Shown here one piece after another: positions 11,373-23,432 of a stretch of DNA of 64,000 nt. This DNA is from Dastarcus helophoroides (taxonomy: Eukaryota; Arthropoda; Insecta; Coleoptera; Bothrideridae), in NCBI GenBank assembly GCA_028583605.1, contig CM053329.1, positions 15,167,948 to 15,231,947 on the forward strand, given 5' to 3'. The notes beneath the pieces are model-generated. The model saw nothing but the letters and a program-made list of their open reading frames with translations, was not told where the DNA came from and did not search any database. Within the stretch, counting starts at the first letter, position 1, and each line of letters opens with the position of its first letter. Both the position numbers and the translations under genes were made by a program.

Positions 11373-12320
11373 TTAGGCCACCTTTTCCGGGGCCCATTGT
11401 GATTGAGGCGTCCTTGGTCCTTCATTCAGCCACCCAACCTTGTTGAGAAACTGAAAAACGTCCCTTGAATGCGCTTCTCTTAAATTGGCCACACTAGGCC
11501 AGAAGTTCCCCAGCATGGATCCTCCGATTGATGCTAGTGCCGGGCAATGACACATTACGTGCTCGACACTCTCATCTTGTTCTAAACACCCTCTACAACT
11601 CGGGTCGTTCATAATTCCCATTCTGTGGAGGTGTTTGTTTAATCGACAGTGACCTGTCCAAATCCCTACAAGTTTCCTGAGATTATTCCTTGAAAAATGT
11701 AGGCATAGTTTTGCCCTTTCCTTGCACGGCATTCTAATGAATGCGTGAGTTTGTCGGCATGTTGTTATTGATGCCCATATGGCTTTATGTTTACGATAAA
11801 TTTCTTCGTTAAGTAGGGATCTTACGGTTGATCTCTCCAGGGGTAGAGTTGGTTCTGGTACAACGAATTGTCCCTCCGAACCCTTCCTCGCCAGTTTGTC
11901 AGCGCGTTCGTTTCCCTCTTTCCCAGAATGTCCTTTGATCCATATTAGATCAATTGCATTCTCTTGTAATAGACGTTCTAAAGCTAGGTGACAGTTCCAT
12001 ACCAGCAGTGAGTTTGTTGTCACATTCCTCAGGGTCTTAAGGGCTGCCTGGCTATCCGTCTTTATTTGGATATATTTTCCTGTAATGTTCAGTTGCGTCA
12101 TTTGTTCGGGACTATATAAAATTCCAAACATCTTCGCTTGGAAGATTGTTGAGTATTTATCTAACTTAATACTTACATTTAGGTTCAGGTCTTTCGAAAA
12201 AATTCCTGTTCCAGTGCCCGTATTTGTCTTCAATCCATTCGTGTATATACTTACGTCTGGTATACTTGTTTGTAGTTCATTCATTTTCATACGGTGGGAT
12301 TTTGTGAAGTTATATTTCAC
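11373..12320 (-). pseudogene. Non-LTR retrotransposon RNase H domain and C-terminal zinc knuckle (315 codons)
   Basis: An uninterrupted 315-codon frame. Residues about 22-145 are an RNase H fold: I-Y-T-N-G at 25-29 where D is expected, Q-A-K-M-F at 61-65 where E is expected, T-D-S-Q-A-A at 88-93 and N-E-R-A-D-K-L-A at 137-144, with WIKGHSG at 127-133. The last two catalytic Asp are kept, but the first Asp is Asn28 and the Glu is Lys63, so the enzyme should be inactive. Further on come LTGHCRLN-like (WTGHCRLNKHLHRMG) and C-x2-C-x8-H-x3-C residues (CRGCLEQDESVEHVMC), the usual C-terminal module of I/LOA-type elements. No reverse transcriptase precedes it: upstream there is only an ORF1-like piece, so the middle of the element was deleted. 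The start codon given is simply the first ATG of the open frame. Confidence 0.85.
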
Positions 12321-13260
12321 CGGTCCATCGGCGCACCCAGAATAGGTGTCTTTTGGAGCGTCCCCTGGATGGAGTTGTTATAATTTTCTTCTTCGGCTGT
12401 GCCAACCTTAAAGGTGTACTACCTTCTGAGCGGTAGTGTTTTGAGCTTCCGGCCTCAGTAGTTGTCCCTTCAGCTTCAGGCGTGGTTCAGCTGGGTCCCG
12501 GTTGATCCCTAGTACTGGGTCCCGGTTGGTTTCCAGTGCCGGAACCCGGTTGGTTTCCAGTTCTGGGACTCGATTAGTCCACAATGCTGGATCCCGGTGA
12601 GTTTCCCGTTGCTATTCACTGAGTTTGTTCTCTCTTTTCACTGTGTTTTTCAACGGGTTTTCCGGCTTCTTGCAGGTGAAGTCGTCGCTCTTTTTTAAGC
12701 TTCCATTTAGCTGCGCCTGATGGATCCCTCTTTTCAAAGCTCCCTTTCTCTTTTGCTGTTGTTTCTTTGATTCTTTCAGTTTCCATTTTGGTCCAACGAG
12801 TATGGGGGAAATAAGGGTTGCCGTGTGCGATACCCCGGAAGGCGTGAGTTACAACGACGTGCGCCTAGTGCCTCTAAGTTAGTTACTAGGAATCTCTAGC
12901 GACCTTGCATTCCTTTGGCGCGCACTGTACCGTGGGAATCGGGAGATTTTTATTGTGATGTCACCACTTGATCCGGGCGGTTAAGCCAAGATCCTCACAT
13001 TCCATTGCCTGCGAGATATGACCACAACAGCAATGGAACACGGTATAACGAAGTTCTTAATAAGCCCTTCCGCATCGTTTACCCTGATGCAGGCCTTTAG
13101 CCACGACACGACAGCTTGGCCAGAAGATGTTGGTCTGGGGCGTGGTTTTTTAGGCTACCAATTAGGTTTTTATATCCAATGAGCGCTATAGCCTACGCTG
13201 ACCATGCTCACTTACGATCATCGTATGACCCTTTCCCTATCCGCCACCTGGATGCGTACA
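12321..13260 (-). pseudogene. 5' UTR and ORF1 start of the RNase H non-LTR element
   Basis: On the minus strand a small frame starts at 12786 and stops at 12616 (56 codons). It begins METERIKET and contains SGAAKWKLKKERR, a basic motif like those opening ORF1 proteins of insect non-LTR elements. A one-base frame change carries it into five 8-residue repeats (see 12491-12610). Further on, PKKKIITTPSRGRSKR lies just before the RNase H frame. The 12790-13260 part is GC-richer, lacks open frames and is probably the element's 5' UTR. It abuts a MITE half at 13264. Confidence 0.5.
12491..12610 (-). repeat. 24-bp tandem repeat, five units, coding in ORF1 sense
   Basis: Five contiguous 24-bp units of the type CTGGGTCCCGGTTGGTTTCC plus four bases. 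In the minus-strand reading each gives eight residues such as HWKPTGTQ, NWKPTGFR and NGKLTGIQ. The last unit (12491-12514) contains an in-frame TAG. The exact multiple of three suggests the array expanded while the frame was still selected. Confidence 0.85.
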
Positions 13261-13263
13261 CGA

Positions 13264-13355
13264 CAACTTTTGTTGTGTTTTTTAATCTTTCTTGGTTTCA
13301 AAGGACAGGATTTGTATTTAGATTTTTAAAGATAAGCAAGGACCAGCTCGTTCCA
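13264..13355. repeat. Foldback MITE-like element, copy 5 (half element)
   Basis: TTTTGTTGTGTTTTTTAATCTTTCTTGGTTTC through GATAAGCAAGGACCAGCTCGTTCCAC. Only the right half is present, and it abuts the non-LTR block. Confidence 0.75.
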
Positions 13356-14217
13356 CAAAAAAAAGGAAAATTCAAAACACTCACAAAGAACTAAATTCAC
13401 AAAAATAAGTAATTTATTAATGTTAAATATAACAAAAGAAACGTAATTTTAAACGTAAAATGATAAAAAATAATTACCTTATTAAAAATGTTACATACAA
13501 GAGCATAAAAACTGTGTATAAAAAGAAGTATTTACATCTGATGATATTCATACACCTCTTTCAGTACTATGATCCTTAATAATATTTAAAAAAATGATAG
13601 TCCAATAAAAGAAGCTAAAGACAATTCTTTTTAAGAAACGAAAAGCCAAGAAAATTTGCAAACCAAAGTTTTGTGCGGAAATAGCCCAAATTCAAAAAAA
13701 AATCACTATAGTCTTTCCCTTACAAGGACAGTCTAAGGGCACAAAATACATGAAACAATCAATATACTATCAAACTTTACACATATCCTTCTCCTGTTGG
13801 GGAGAACTCTCCCAAAATATTATTTTTTCGGAGGAAACTTCGCACCACACACTAAACTGAAGACAGCTTCTTTTAATGAGGAGCCCCTTTACAAAACCCC
13901 AAACAGAAAACTAAGGACTTTACCACTAGAATAGTCCTATTTAACTTTAGACATCCTGTTGGATTTTCCAATGTTTTTTCCATGTCTTAAGTAGTCTCGA
14001 GAAGTTTTTCAAAAGCTTGCATGCCCTAAACCAAGCTTCGGAAACATAAGAGCATCCCTATCATAAAAGAAATGGAAAATGAACAGAAAAATCGAAATGG
14101 CGTCTATTATCTCAATTGGGAAATTTACCTTCACTTAACTTCTCTCTTTCGGTGCCTTTCGAAGCTTACAAAATGACCTATTCTACAAATTCAAAAATGA
14201 TGAAGGCAATTTGGGTG
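13356..14217. other. Unique intron sequence, no gene
   Basis: AT-rich single-copy sequence with no convincing open frame or repeat. Confidence 0.5.
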
Positions 14218-14467
14218 AAACGGACTGGTCCTTGTTTATCTTCAAAAATTGAAATACAAATCTTGTACCCTGAAGCCAGAAAAGATTCAAAAACACTACA
14301 AAGATTGCTCTAACGCGTTTCGACAGCCAAACTATCATCTTCAGAGAGAAACAGTTGACCTCTGGAAATGACATATTGGCTGTCGACACGCGTTAGAACA
14401 ACCTTTGTTGTGTTTTCTAATCTTTCTTGGTTTCAGGGGAAAAGGTTTCTATTTCAATTTTTGATCA
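14218..14467. repeat. Foldback MITE-like element, copy 6 (most complete)
   Basis: About 250 bp. Left arm CGGACTGGTCCTTGTTTATC...TTGCTCTAACGCGTTTCGACAGCC, centre AACTATCATCTTCAGAGAG...TGACCTCTGGAAATGACATATT, and right arm GGCTGTCGACACGCGTTAGA...CTTTCTTGGTTTCAGGGG to about 14467, where the outer end has decayed. Arms of about 110 bp make a long hairpin. No transposase is encoded. Confidence 0.85.
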
Positions 14468-14735
14468 AGGCAAATTTAAAAATGATTCAATTCATGATAA
14501 TTGTTGAAAACAATTCAAACGCACGACTAAATTAATGGTTGCATACTATTTAACATCAACATTTGCCAGATAAATAAAAAATGAATTTGAATTATTTAGA
14601 TTTTTTGGTGAAGTTCATTTCGCAAATGACAAAATCTCCAAAATGGTTTTTTTTTTGTTGTTTACGCATTTCTGTTGTTGTCGTAAAACGTCAATGATAT
14701 AATTGATGAAAACATATTAATTTCATTTTCCTTGT
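14468..14735. other. Unique intron sequence
   Basis: No feature is recognised. The target site of the 7.1 kb hAT-type element lies at its right edge. Confidence 0.5.
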
Positions 14736-17700
14736 CCTTAGACCAGGGGTCGGAAAACCGCGGCTCGCGAGCCGTATGTGGCTCTTTTAAAAGAAAAGTG
14801 CGGCTCTTTAAATTCCCTTAATAAAATAAATAAATAAAAACTAGAGCGGACAGACACTCAGACACTCATTAAACAAGTGTCTTACAGAAGTCCAAAAACA
14901 CTTTTCTAGGAATTTTTACGTTTTACTAAAATTTTGACAAAAACTTATGATTTTAAGAAGTAATTTTCCAATTTGATTGATTTGTGTTAACATTTTAAAA
15001 AAACACATAAAATTTGAAATTTCTAGAAAAAGATCAACTTGGGAAGTGGAAATTTCTAAAAAATAATTTTTCTCATTGATTTTTATTTTTTATTTGTAAA
15101 TTCTCTAAAACCTTGGGATTTCGTGAAAAAAAGGTAAATTACTTTTAGTGTGAAAAAAAAATCTAAATTTTCAGAAACGGCAAACATCAGAGTTTGAAAT
15201 AAAAGCTGAAATTTCCAGAAAAAACCGAATTTTGGGACAAAAAGATATTTCGAAATGATTAAGACAAAGAAAGAGACTTCGATAAAATTGATAAAAAGGA
15301 ACAGATTTCGAAAAAATTGAGAAAAAGGAATTTATCAAAAGTGCTCAATAAAAGGTAAAATTTTAGAAAAAAAAAAGTAGAATTTCGACAATAGATTGAA
15401 ACTCAAAACAAACCTAAAAACCTGAAATTTTTAGACAATTTTGAATTTTTGAAATATAGTAAAATTTTAAAAAGAAAAATTGTAAAAATTAACTGAAAGC
15501 CTAAAAAAATTGTCGATCTCTAAAATAGTTAAAGTTTTCCAGTGAAGTAGAAAAAACTTTAATTTTAGGAAGAATTTCATGGAAAAAGTATAGAACAACT
15601 CGAAAATCCGATAAAAAATTGTAATTTTCCAGAGAAAGCTAAATTTTGAAAATAAATTTGCAATTTCAACAACAGAACGAATTAAAAAAATTCCAAATTA
15701 TCAGATAAATTCAAATTTTGAGAAAATCGGTAAAATAATTTCGAAAGAAAATTCCAAGAAAATTTCGAGAAGAATTGAACTTTAAATTAAAGTTAAAATT
15801 TTCCAGAAAAAGCCAAATTTTGGGAAAAGGGAAGAGATTTCGAAAAAAATAGGAAAAATGAAGAGATTTAAAATAATGAATTTATCTACTTCGGAAAAAG
15901 GGAGAAATTTCGAAAATAATTAATTTATCGAAATGTCTGAAAAAAAGGCAAAATTTTAGAAAAAAACGTCGAATTTCGACAATAGATTGAAACTCAAAAC
16001 AAACCTAAAAACCTGAAATTTTTAGACAATTTTGAATTTTTGAAATATAGTAAAATTTTTAAACGAGAAATTGTAAAAATTAACTGAAAGCTTAGAAAAA
16101 ATTGTCGATCTCTAAAATGGTTAAAGTTTTCCAGTGGAGAAGAAAAAACTTTAATTTTAGGAAGAATTTCATGGAAAAAATTAGAACAACTCGAAATTCC
16201 GATAAAAAATTGTAATTTTCCAGAGAAAGCTAAATTTTAAAAATAAATTTGCAATTTCAAGAACATGACGAATTAAAAAAACTCCAAATTTTCAGATAAA
16301 TTCGAATTTTGAGAAAATCGGTAGAATAATTTCGAAAGAAAATTCCAAGAAAATTTCGAGAAGAATTGAACTTTAAATTAAAGTTAAAATTTTTCATAAA
16401 AAGCCAAATTTTGAGAAAAGGGAACAGATTTCAAATAAACTGCGAAAAATGAAGGGATTTAAAAAATGAATTTATCTAATTCGGGAAAAGGAAGAAATTT
16501 CGAAAAAACTTCAGAATTTCCCAAAAAAAGCCAAACTTTGAGAAAAAGGAAAAGGTTAATTAATTTATCGAAAGTTCTCAAAAAAAGGAAAATTTTGGAA
16601 AAAAACGTTGAATTTCGACAATAGATTGAAACTTAAAACAAACCTAAAAACCTGAAATTTTTAGACAATTTTGAATTTTTGAAATATAGTAAAATTTTAA
16701 AAAGAGAAATTGTAAAAATTAACTGAAAACTTAGAAAAAATTGTCGATCTCTAATAAAATGGTTAAAGTTTTCCAGTGGAGAAGAAAAAACTTTACTTTT
16801 AGGAAGAATTTCATGGAAAAATTTAGAACAACTCGAAATTTCGGATAAAAAATTATAATTTCCCAGAGAAAGCTAAATTTTGAAAATAAATTTGCAATTT
16901 CGAGAACAGCACAAATTAAAAAAACTCTAAATTTTCAAATAAATTCAAATTTTGAGAAAAACGGTAGAATAATTTCGAAAGAAAATTTTAAGAAGATTTC
17001 GAAAAGAATTGAACTTTAAAAAAAAGGTCAAAATTTCCCAGAAAAGGCCAAATTTTGAGAAAAGGGAAGAGATTTCAAATAAACTGCGAAAAATGAAGGG
17101 ATTTAAAAAATGAATTTATCTAATTCGGGAAAAGGAAGAAATTTCGAAAAAAATTAATTTATCGAAAGTTCTTAAAAAAGGGAAAATTTTAGAAAAAAAC
17201 GTCGAATTTCGACAATAGATTGATTGAAACTCAAAACAAACCTAAAAACCTGAAATTTTTAGACAATTTTGAATTTTTTGAAAAATTACAGAATTTCGAA
17301 AAGAGAAACTTAGAAGAATAAACTGAAAGCTTAAAAAAAATTGTTGAAATTTAAAAAAGTTAAAGTTTTTCAGAGAAGAAGAAAAAAAGACGAATTTTAG
17401 GAAAAATTTCAAGGAAAAAGTCAAAATTTTAATAAAAGCTCGAAGTTTCGACAACAAATTTATAATTTTCCAGGAAAAGTTAAATTTTGAGAATAAATTT
17501 GAAATTTCGAAACCAAGGAGATTTAAAAAAAATCCAAATTTTCAAATCAATTCGAATTTTGAGAACATTTGTTAAATAATTTCAAAAGAAAATTTGAAGA
17601 AAATTTCAAAAAAAGTTTTTAACTTTAAAAAAACGTCAGAATTACCCAGAAAAAGCCGAATTTTGAGAAAAAGGAAGAGATTTTAAAAAAAATTGGGACA

Positions 17701-20700
17701 AGTGATTTAAAAAAAAAAGAATTGGTCCAAAGTTCTCAAATAAGGACAAAATTTCAGAAGAAAAAAACATCGAATTTCCACATTAAATTGAAACCCAAAG
17801 CAAATTTAAAAAACTTGACATTTTCAGGTAAAAGAGAAATTGTAAAATAAACTGGAAGCTTAAAAATGTGTTGGGAAAGTTTGAAATTTCGAGACCAAGG
17901 AGATTAAAAAAAAATCCAAATTTTCAAATCAATTCGAATTTTGAGAACATTTGTTAAATAATTTTAAAAGAAAATTTGAAGAAAATTTCGAAAAAAGTTT
18001 CTAACTTTAAAAAAACGTCGGAATTACCCAGAAAAAGCCGAATTTTGAGAAAAAGGAAGAGATTTTAAAAAAATTGGGACAAGTGATTTAAAAAAAATGA
18101 ATTGGTCCAAAGTTCTCAAATAAGGACAAAATTTCAGAAGAAAAAAACATCGAATTTCCACATTAGAGTGAAACCCAAAGCAAATTTAAAAAACTTGACA
18201 TTTTCAGGTAAAAGAGAAATTGTAAAATAAACTGGAAGCTTAAAAATGTGTCGGGAAAGTTTGAAATTTCGAGACCAAAGAGATTAAAAAAAATCCAAAT
18301 TTTCAAATCATTTCGAATTTTGAGAACATTTGTTAAATAATTTCAAAAGAAAATTTGAAGAAAATTTCGAAAAAAATGTTTAACTTCAAAAAAACGTCAG
18401 AATTTGCCAGAAAAAGCCGAATTTTCAGAAAAAAAAGGAGATTTAAAAAAAATTGGGAAAAGTTATTTAATATAAATGAATTGGTCCAAAGTTCTCAAAT
18501 AAGGGCAAAGTTTCAGAAAAGAAAAACATCGAATTTCCACATTAGATTGAAACTCAAAGCAAATTTAAAAAACTTGACATTTTCGGATAAAAAAGAAATT
18601 GTAAAATAAACTGGAGGCTTAAAAATGTATCGGGAAAGTTTGAAATTCCAAGACCGAGGAGATTTAAAAAAAAATCCAAATTTTCAAATCAATTCGAATT
18701 TTGAGGACATTTGTTAAATAATTTCAAAAGAAAATTTGAAGAAAATTTCGAAAAAAATGTTTAAATTCAAAAAAACGTCAGAATTTCCCAGAAAAAGCCG
18801 AATTTTGAGAAAAAGGAGGAGATTTAAAAAAAATGGGAAAAGTTATTTAATAGAAATGAATTGATCCAAAATTCTCAAATAAGGGCAAAGTTTCAGAAAA
18901 GAAAAACGTCGAATTTCCACAATAGATTGAAACCCAAAGCAAATTTAAAAAACTTGACATTTTCAGATAAAAGAGAAATTGTAAAATAAACTGGAAGCTT
19001 AAAAATGTGTCGGACTAAAAAAAAAAGTCGACGTTTTTCAGAGAAGTAGAAAAAAATCGAATTTTAGGAAAAATTTTAAGGAAAAAGACAAAATTTAAAT
19101 AAAAGCTCGAGATTTCGACAAAAAATTATTAATTTTTTAAGGGAAGTTAAATTTTGAGAATAAATTTGAAATTTCGAGACCAAGGCGATTTAAAAGAAAT
19201 CCAAATTTTCAGATCAATCGAATTTCGAGAACATTTGTTAAATAATTTCAAACGAAAATTTGAAGAAAATTTCGAAAAAAGTTTTTAACTTTAAAAAAAC
19301 GTCAGAATTTCCCAGAAAAAGCCGAATTTTGAGAAAAAGGAAGAGTTTTAAAAAAATCGGGAAAAGTTATTTAAAAAATATGAATTAGTCCAAAATTCTC
19401 AAATAAGGGCAAAAGTTGTCAAGAAAAAAAACGTCGAATTTCCACAATAGATTAAAACCCAAAGCAAATTTTAAAAACTTGACATTTTCAGATAAAAGAG
19501 AAATTGTAAAATAAACTGGAAGCTTAAAAATGTGTCGGACTAAAAAAAAGGTCGACGTTTTTCAGAGAAGTAGAAAAAAGTTAACTTTTAGGAAACATTT
19601 CAAGGAAAAAGTCAACATATTAGGAAAAGTTTCAAATTCCGATATGAAAATTTGCAATTTTCCAAAGAAAATTAAATTTTAACAATGAATTTGAAAGTTC
19701 GAAAACGAGACGAATTAAAAAAACCTCCAAATTTTCAGATAAATTGAATTTTGGAAAAATTGGTAAAACAATTTCGAAAAGAAAGGGAATGTTGATAAAA
19801 CTTTCAATTTGAAGACGTATTAAACTTTCAAAAAACGTCAAAATTTCCCAGAGAAAGTCAAATTTCAAGAAAAAAAATCAAATTTTGAAAATAGATGAAT
19901 TTCGTTCGAAATAAAAGTTGATATTTCCGGAAAAATTTAAATTTTGAAAAAAAGAGATTTCGAAAAATATGAATTTGTCAAAAATTCTCAAAACAGCAAA
20001 ATTTTAGAAAAAAAAACGTCGAATTTTGACATTAGATTGAATCCCAGAACAAATTTAAAAATCTAAAATTTTTAGACAAATTTGAATTATGTGAAAAATT
20101 GTAAAATTTCGAAAAAAGAAATTGTAAAAAATTTAGAGCTTAGAAAAAATTGTTGAACTTTAAAAAGTAGAAGTTTTTCAAAGAAGAAGAAAATAAATAG
20201 TTTACTTTTCCAGTGAAAGTTAAATTTTGAGAATAAATTTGAAATTTCGAAAACAAAACGAATTAAAAAAAACTCCAAATTTTCAGATAAATTGAATTTT
20301 GAGAAAATTGGTAAAACAATTTCAAAAAGAAAGGGAATGTTGATAAAACTTTCAATTTCGAGACGTGTTAAACTTTCAAAAAACGTCAAAATTTCCCAGA
20401 GAAAGTCAAATTTTAAGAAAAAAATCAGATTTTGAAATTTGAAAATAGATGAATTTCGTTCGAAATAAAAGTTGATATTTCCGGAAAAATTTAAATTTTC
20501 AAAAAAAGAGATTTCAAAAAATATGATTTTGTCAAAAATTCTCAAAAAAGCAAAATTTTAGAAAAAAAAACGTCGAATTTTGACATTAGATTGAATCCGG
20601 GAACAAATTTAAGCACCTAAAATTTTTAGACAAATTTGAATTATGTGAAAAACTGTAAAATTTCGAAAAGAAAAATTGTAAAAAATTCAGAGCTTAGAAA

Positions 20701-21843
20701 AAATTGTCGAACTTTAAAAAGTTGACGTTTTTCAGAGAAGAAGAAAATAAATAATTTGCGATTTTCCAGAGAAAGTTAAATTTTGGGAATAAATTTAAAA
20801 TTTCGAGAACAAGACGATTAAAAAAACTTCATATTTTCAGAAATGCTTGAATTTTGAGAAAATTGGTAAAATAACTTCCAAATAAAAAAGAATCTGGGTA
20901 AAAGTTCCATTTTCGAGAAAAGTGTTGAACTTTAAAAAAAAGTCAAAGTTTTCCGGAGAAAGTCAATTTTAAGAACAAAATCAAATTTTAAGATAAAGTC
21001 AAACAGTCTGAAAATTGGTGAATTTCGTTGATTAAATCGCAGCTTGCAGAAACATAATAAAATGTCGAGTTTTCAGTTAAAAGTTGGAATTTCGAGAAAC
21101 ACCTAATTTTGCGAAACAGGTCGAAATTTCCAAAAAATAAATAAAAGTTTCAATATTCATTAAAAGTCAATATTTGGGGGTAATGGTCAAATTTGAAAAA
21201 AGAACGTAATTTAAAAAGAATAGAAATTGAGAAAAAAGTCGTAATTTAGAACAAAGTTAAAAAAATATAATTTGGAAAAAAGTCAAATTTAAGAATAAAT
21301 CTAAATTTCGAAAAAGGAAAACTTGAAAAAAAGATCGAAATCTTCAAAAACTGTTTTATTTAACATTTCCAAATTATTGCTTCAAACGTTTACGTTTTTT
21401 TTATTACGAAATCGACAAAAGATGAATTCTTGAGAAATAAGTCGAATCTTCCAGTGTAAGTCGAATTAAATTAAAAGTAAACATTTTCACAGATTGTCGA
21501 GTTTTGAGAAGAGGGGAAGATTTAGGGAAAAAAGTCTAAGTACATAGTTAAAAAAAAAGACGAATACCGAGAAGAGTTAAAAAAGTCGAATTTACGAGAA
21601 AAAGGCAAATTTTGAAATAAAGCTTCAAATAATGAGAAATGAAAGGTCTTTTGGGCTGAATATGTTAACTTTTGACTACATAAGTCAAAGGGGTCTCTCC
21701 CTGTCTCATATTTTGTCTGATTTGTCTAATTTAACTGTGAAATAAAATGTGAAATCAGAAAAAAAACTTGTGTCTCTTTGTGGCAATTTTTTCATTGCGG
21801 ATGGCTCTTTTGGCTTAAAAGTTTGACGACCCCTGCCTTAGAC
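14736..21843. mobile_element. Non-autonomous hAT-type element, 7.1 kb, with 8-bp target duplication
   Basis: The element is 14744-21835. The left end is CAGGGGTCGGAAAACCGCGG and the right end, read inward on the other strand, is CAGGGGTCGTCAAACTTTTA, matching at 13 of the first 15 bases. Both subterminal regions carry GGCTCTTTT-type words (GAGCCGTATGTGGCTC on the left, ATGGCTCTTTTGGC on the right). It is flanked by a perfect direct repeat CCTTAGAC at 14736-14743 and 21836-21843. An 8-bp duplication and CAGGGGTCGGCAAAC-like ends are hallmarks of hAT elements. There is no transposase frame. The interior from about 15000 to 21350 is a tandem array of AT-rich units. The identical target duplication implies a fairly recent insertion or strong luck. 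Confidence 0.9.
15345..21350. repeat. AT-rich tandem array inside the hAT-type element
   Basis: A marker (GAATTTC.ACA.TAGATTGAAAC.CAAA) recurs near 15391, 15982, 16621, 17215, 17781, 18161, 18540, 18920, 19445, 20030 and 20583, giving spacings of 591, 639, 594, 566, 380, 379, 380, 525, 585 and 553. Units of about 590 bp at both ends flank three very similar 380-bp units that lost a segment. Within a unit the sequence is a degenerate string of GAAATTTCGA and AAAAGTC words. The Phe/Lys-rich open frames here (up to 152 codons at 20087-20545) are by-products of composition. Confidence 0.85.
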
Positions 21844-22872
21844 TGTTTCGCCAAACGTAGATTTTTCATGGAACAATTCAAATGTACAAATGGATTAGTG
21901 GTTGCATTAGTAGATTTAATGTGATGCCTTTACCACAACGCTCGCTGGTTTCATCCTGTAATTTCGAGCACTACACAACTGAAGCAACAGCTTGCACCGT
22001 ATCCAATTTGCCAAAAGCTACCCTTTTGTACACTATGTGCATAGCTGTTTAATGTCGCCTTTTACTAATAACAAAGCTAACAAAAGTTTTAGATTAAGCA
22101 CAAAACAATGGGTTAGACCAAAGAGAGAATGGAACGTAGATTTTGGTACTCAAAGAGGGCAATCAGCGCGTATATCTCAACGTAACGCCTGTCGTGATCT
22201 GATAGCTTCGTCACCATTTGGACCAGGAAGAAGGAAGAAGAACGTCAACGGTTGCATGAAGTTTTTAAAAAACGATTAACGCCACACGAGAAGACTGAAT
22301 TTCGCGATAATTTTTCCAAATGACGACTAATAAATATAACTGTAGCAATAATTTGTATTTTCTTTACTAGTACCTGAATTTAACAAGTAATTGATCTCGT
22401 AATTTAAAATTGATTCACACCATTTTCATGAAAGCTCTTTTCAAAAAAAATGGAGCCAATAAATCAAAACTTCCTCCCACATTATTCACATAATGCGATA
22501 TAAATAGGGTTTATACTCATCCATTGGTGCATTCCAAAAAGAATGACGTTATTTACATTTGAATAGAATTAATTGGAAGCGTCATTATTAAATTAATCAA
22601 TGAAGATCCGTTTGCATGGATGTAGATAACGTAAACTGACCAATGATCCCCGTAATCCCGATTAAATAATTTAAATGGGGAAATTTGTTCAACGCGATTA
22701 AACTTTATTAATTGGCTTTTGACAAAGTCGTATTCATTTAATTTACTTCACACTAGAATAAAGCGAATTCAGCCAACAAAACAACCAGAGACGAAAATAA
22801 TTTTTAACTCAGTTTATTACTTACCGATTTTTCCAAAATAATAAAGCGAATACTCGGTGCAGTATGAAAAAA
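21844..22872. other. Unique intron sequence, no gene recognised
   Basis: Mixed-composition single-copy sequence. An open frame of 95 codons at 21992-22279 has no recognisable domain, no plausible splice context and mixed composition, so I do not call it a gene. Confidence 0.5.
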
Positions 22873-23374
22873 CAGGGCTTCGAACCGGAACTGAACCGAA
22901 AACCATTGAAAAAAACCTTTTTTTTTCGTCGGAACGAAAACCGGAGTGAAACCGGAAAAAAATATCGGTTTATTTCGGTTCGTTGGATTTATGTACTTAA
23001 AACAGTTTTATTTTAACCTTCAGTTTGGAATTTTTTTTAGATATTTCAATTTCTTTTTTAAAATTTTACACAAATCCGTACAACCTTGATCTCAAAATTA
23101 GGAATTTACTTTCAATTTCTCATTTACGTTTAAAAATTAGATTAGAAACTAACAATTTTCACATTTTCTAAAAAATATAAATATAAATATAAATATAAAC
23201 CTTATTCTTAAAATTTCAAATCAAATTCAAATTTTAAATATTCGCTAAAATCTCGCAGTTTCAAATGAATCTTTTTTTCAAGATTTTCGACTATTTTTTT
23301 TGAAATTTCCACTTTCATTTAGAAATTACTCAAAATATTTCTTTTTTTCTCTTAAAATATCGAGTTTAAAGTAA

Positions 23375-23432
<58 letters not shown>

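Noticed and set aside
20087..20545. 152-codon minus-strand open frame rich in Phe, Leu and Ile
   Set aside because: It lies in the tandem AT-rich array. Its translation is low complexity and changes with each unit.
21992..22279. 95-codon plus-strand open frame
   Set aside because: No domain, no splice context, no neighbouring coding exon; best seen as chance in unique sequence.
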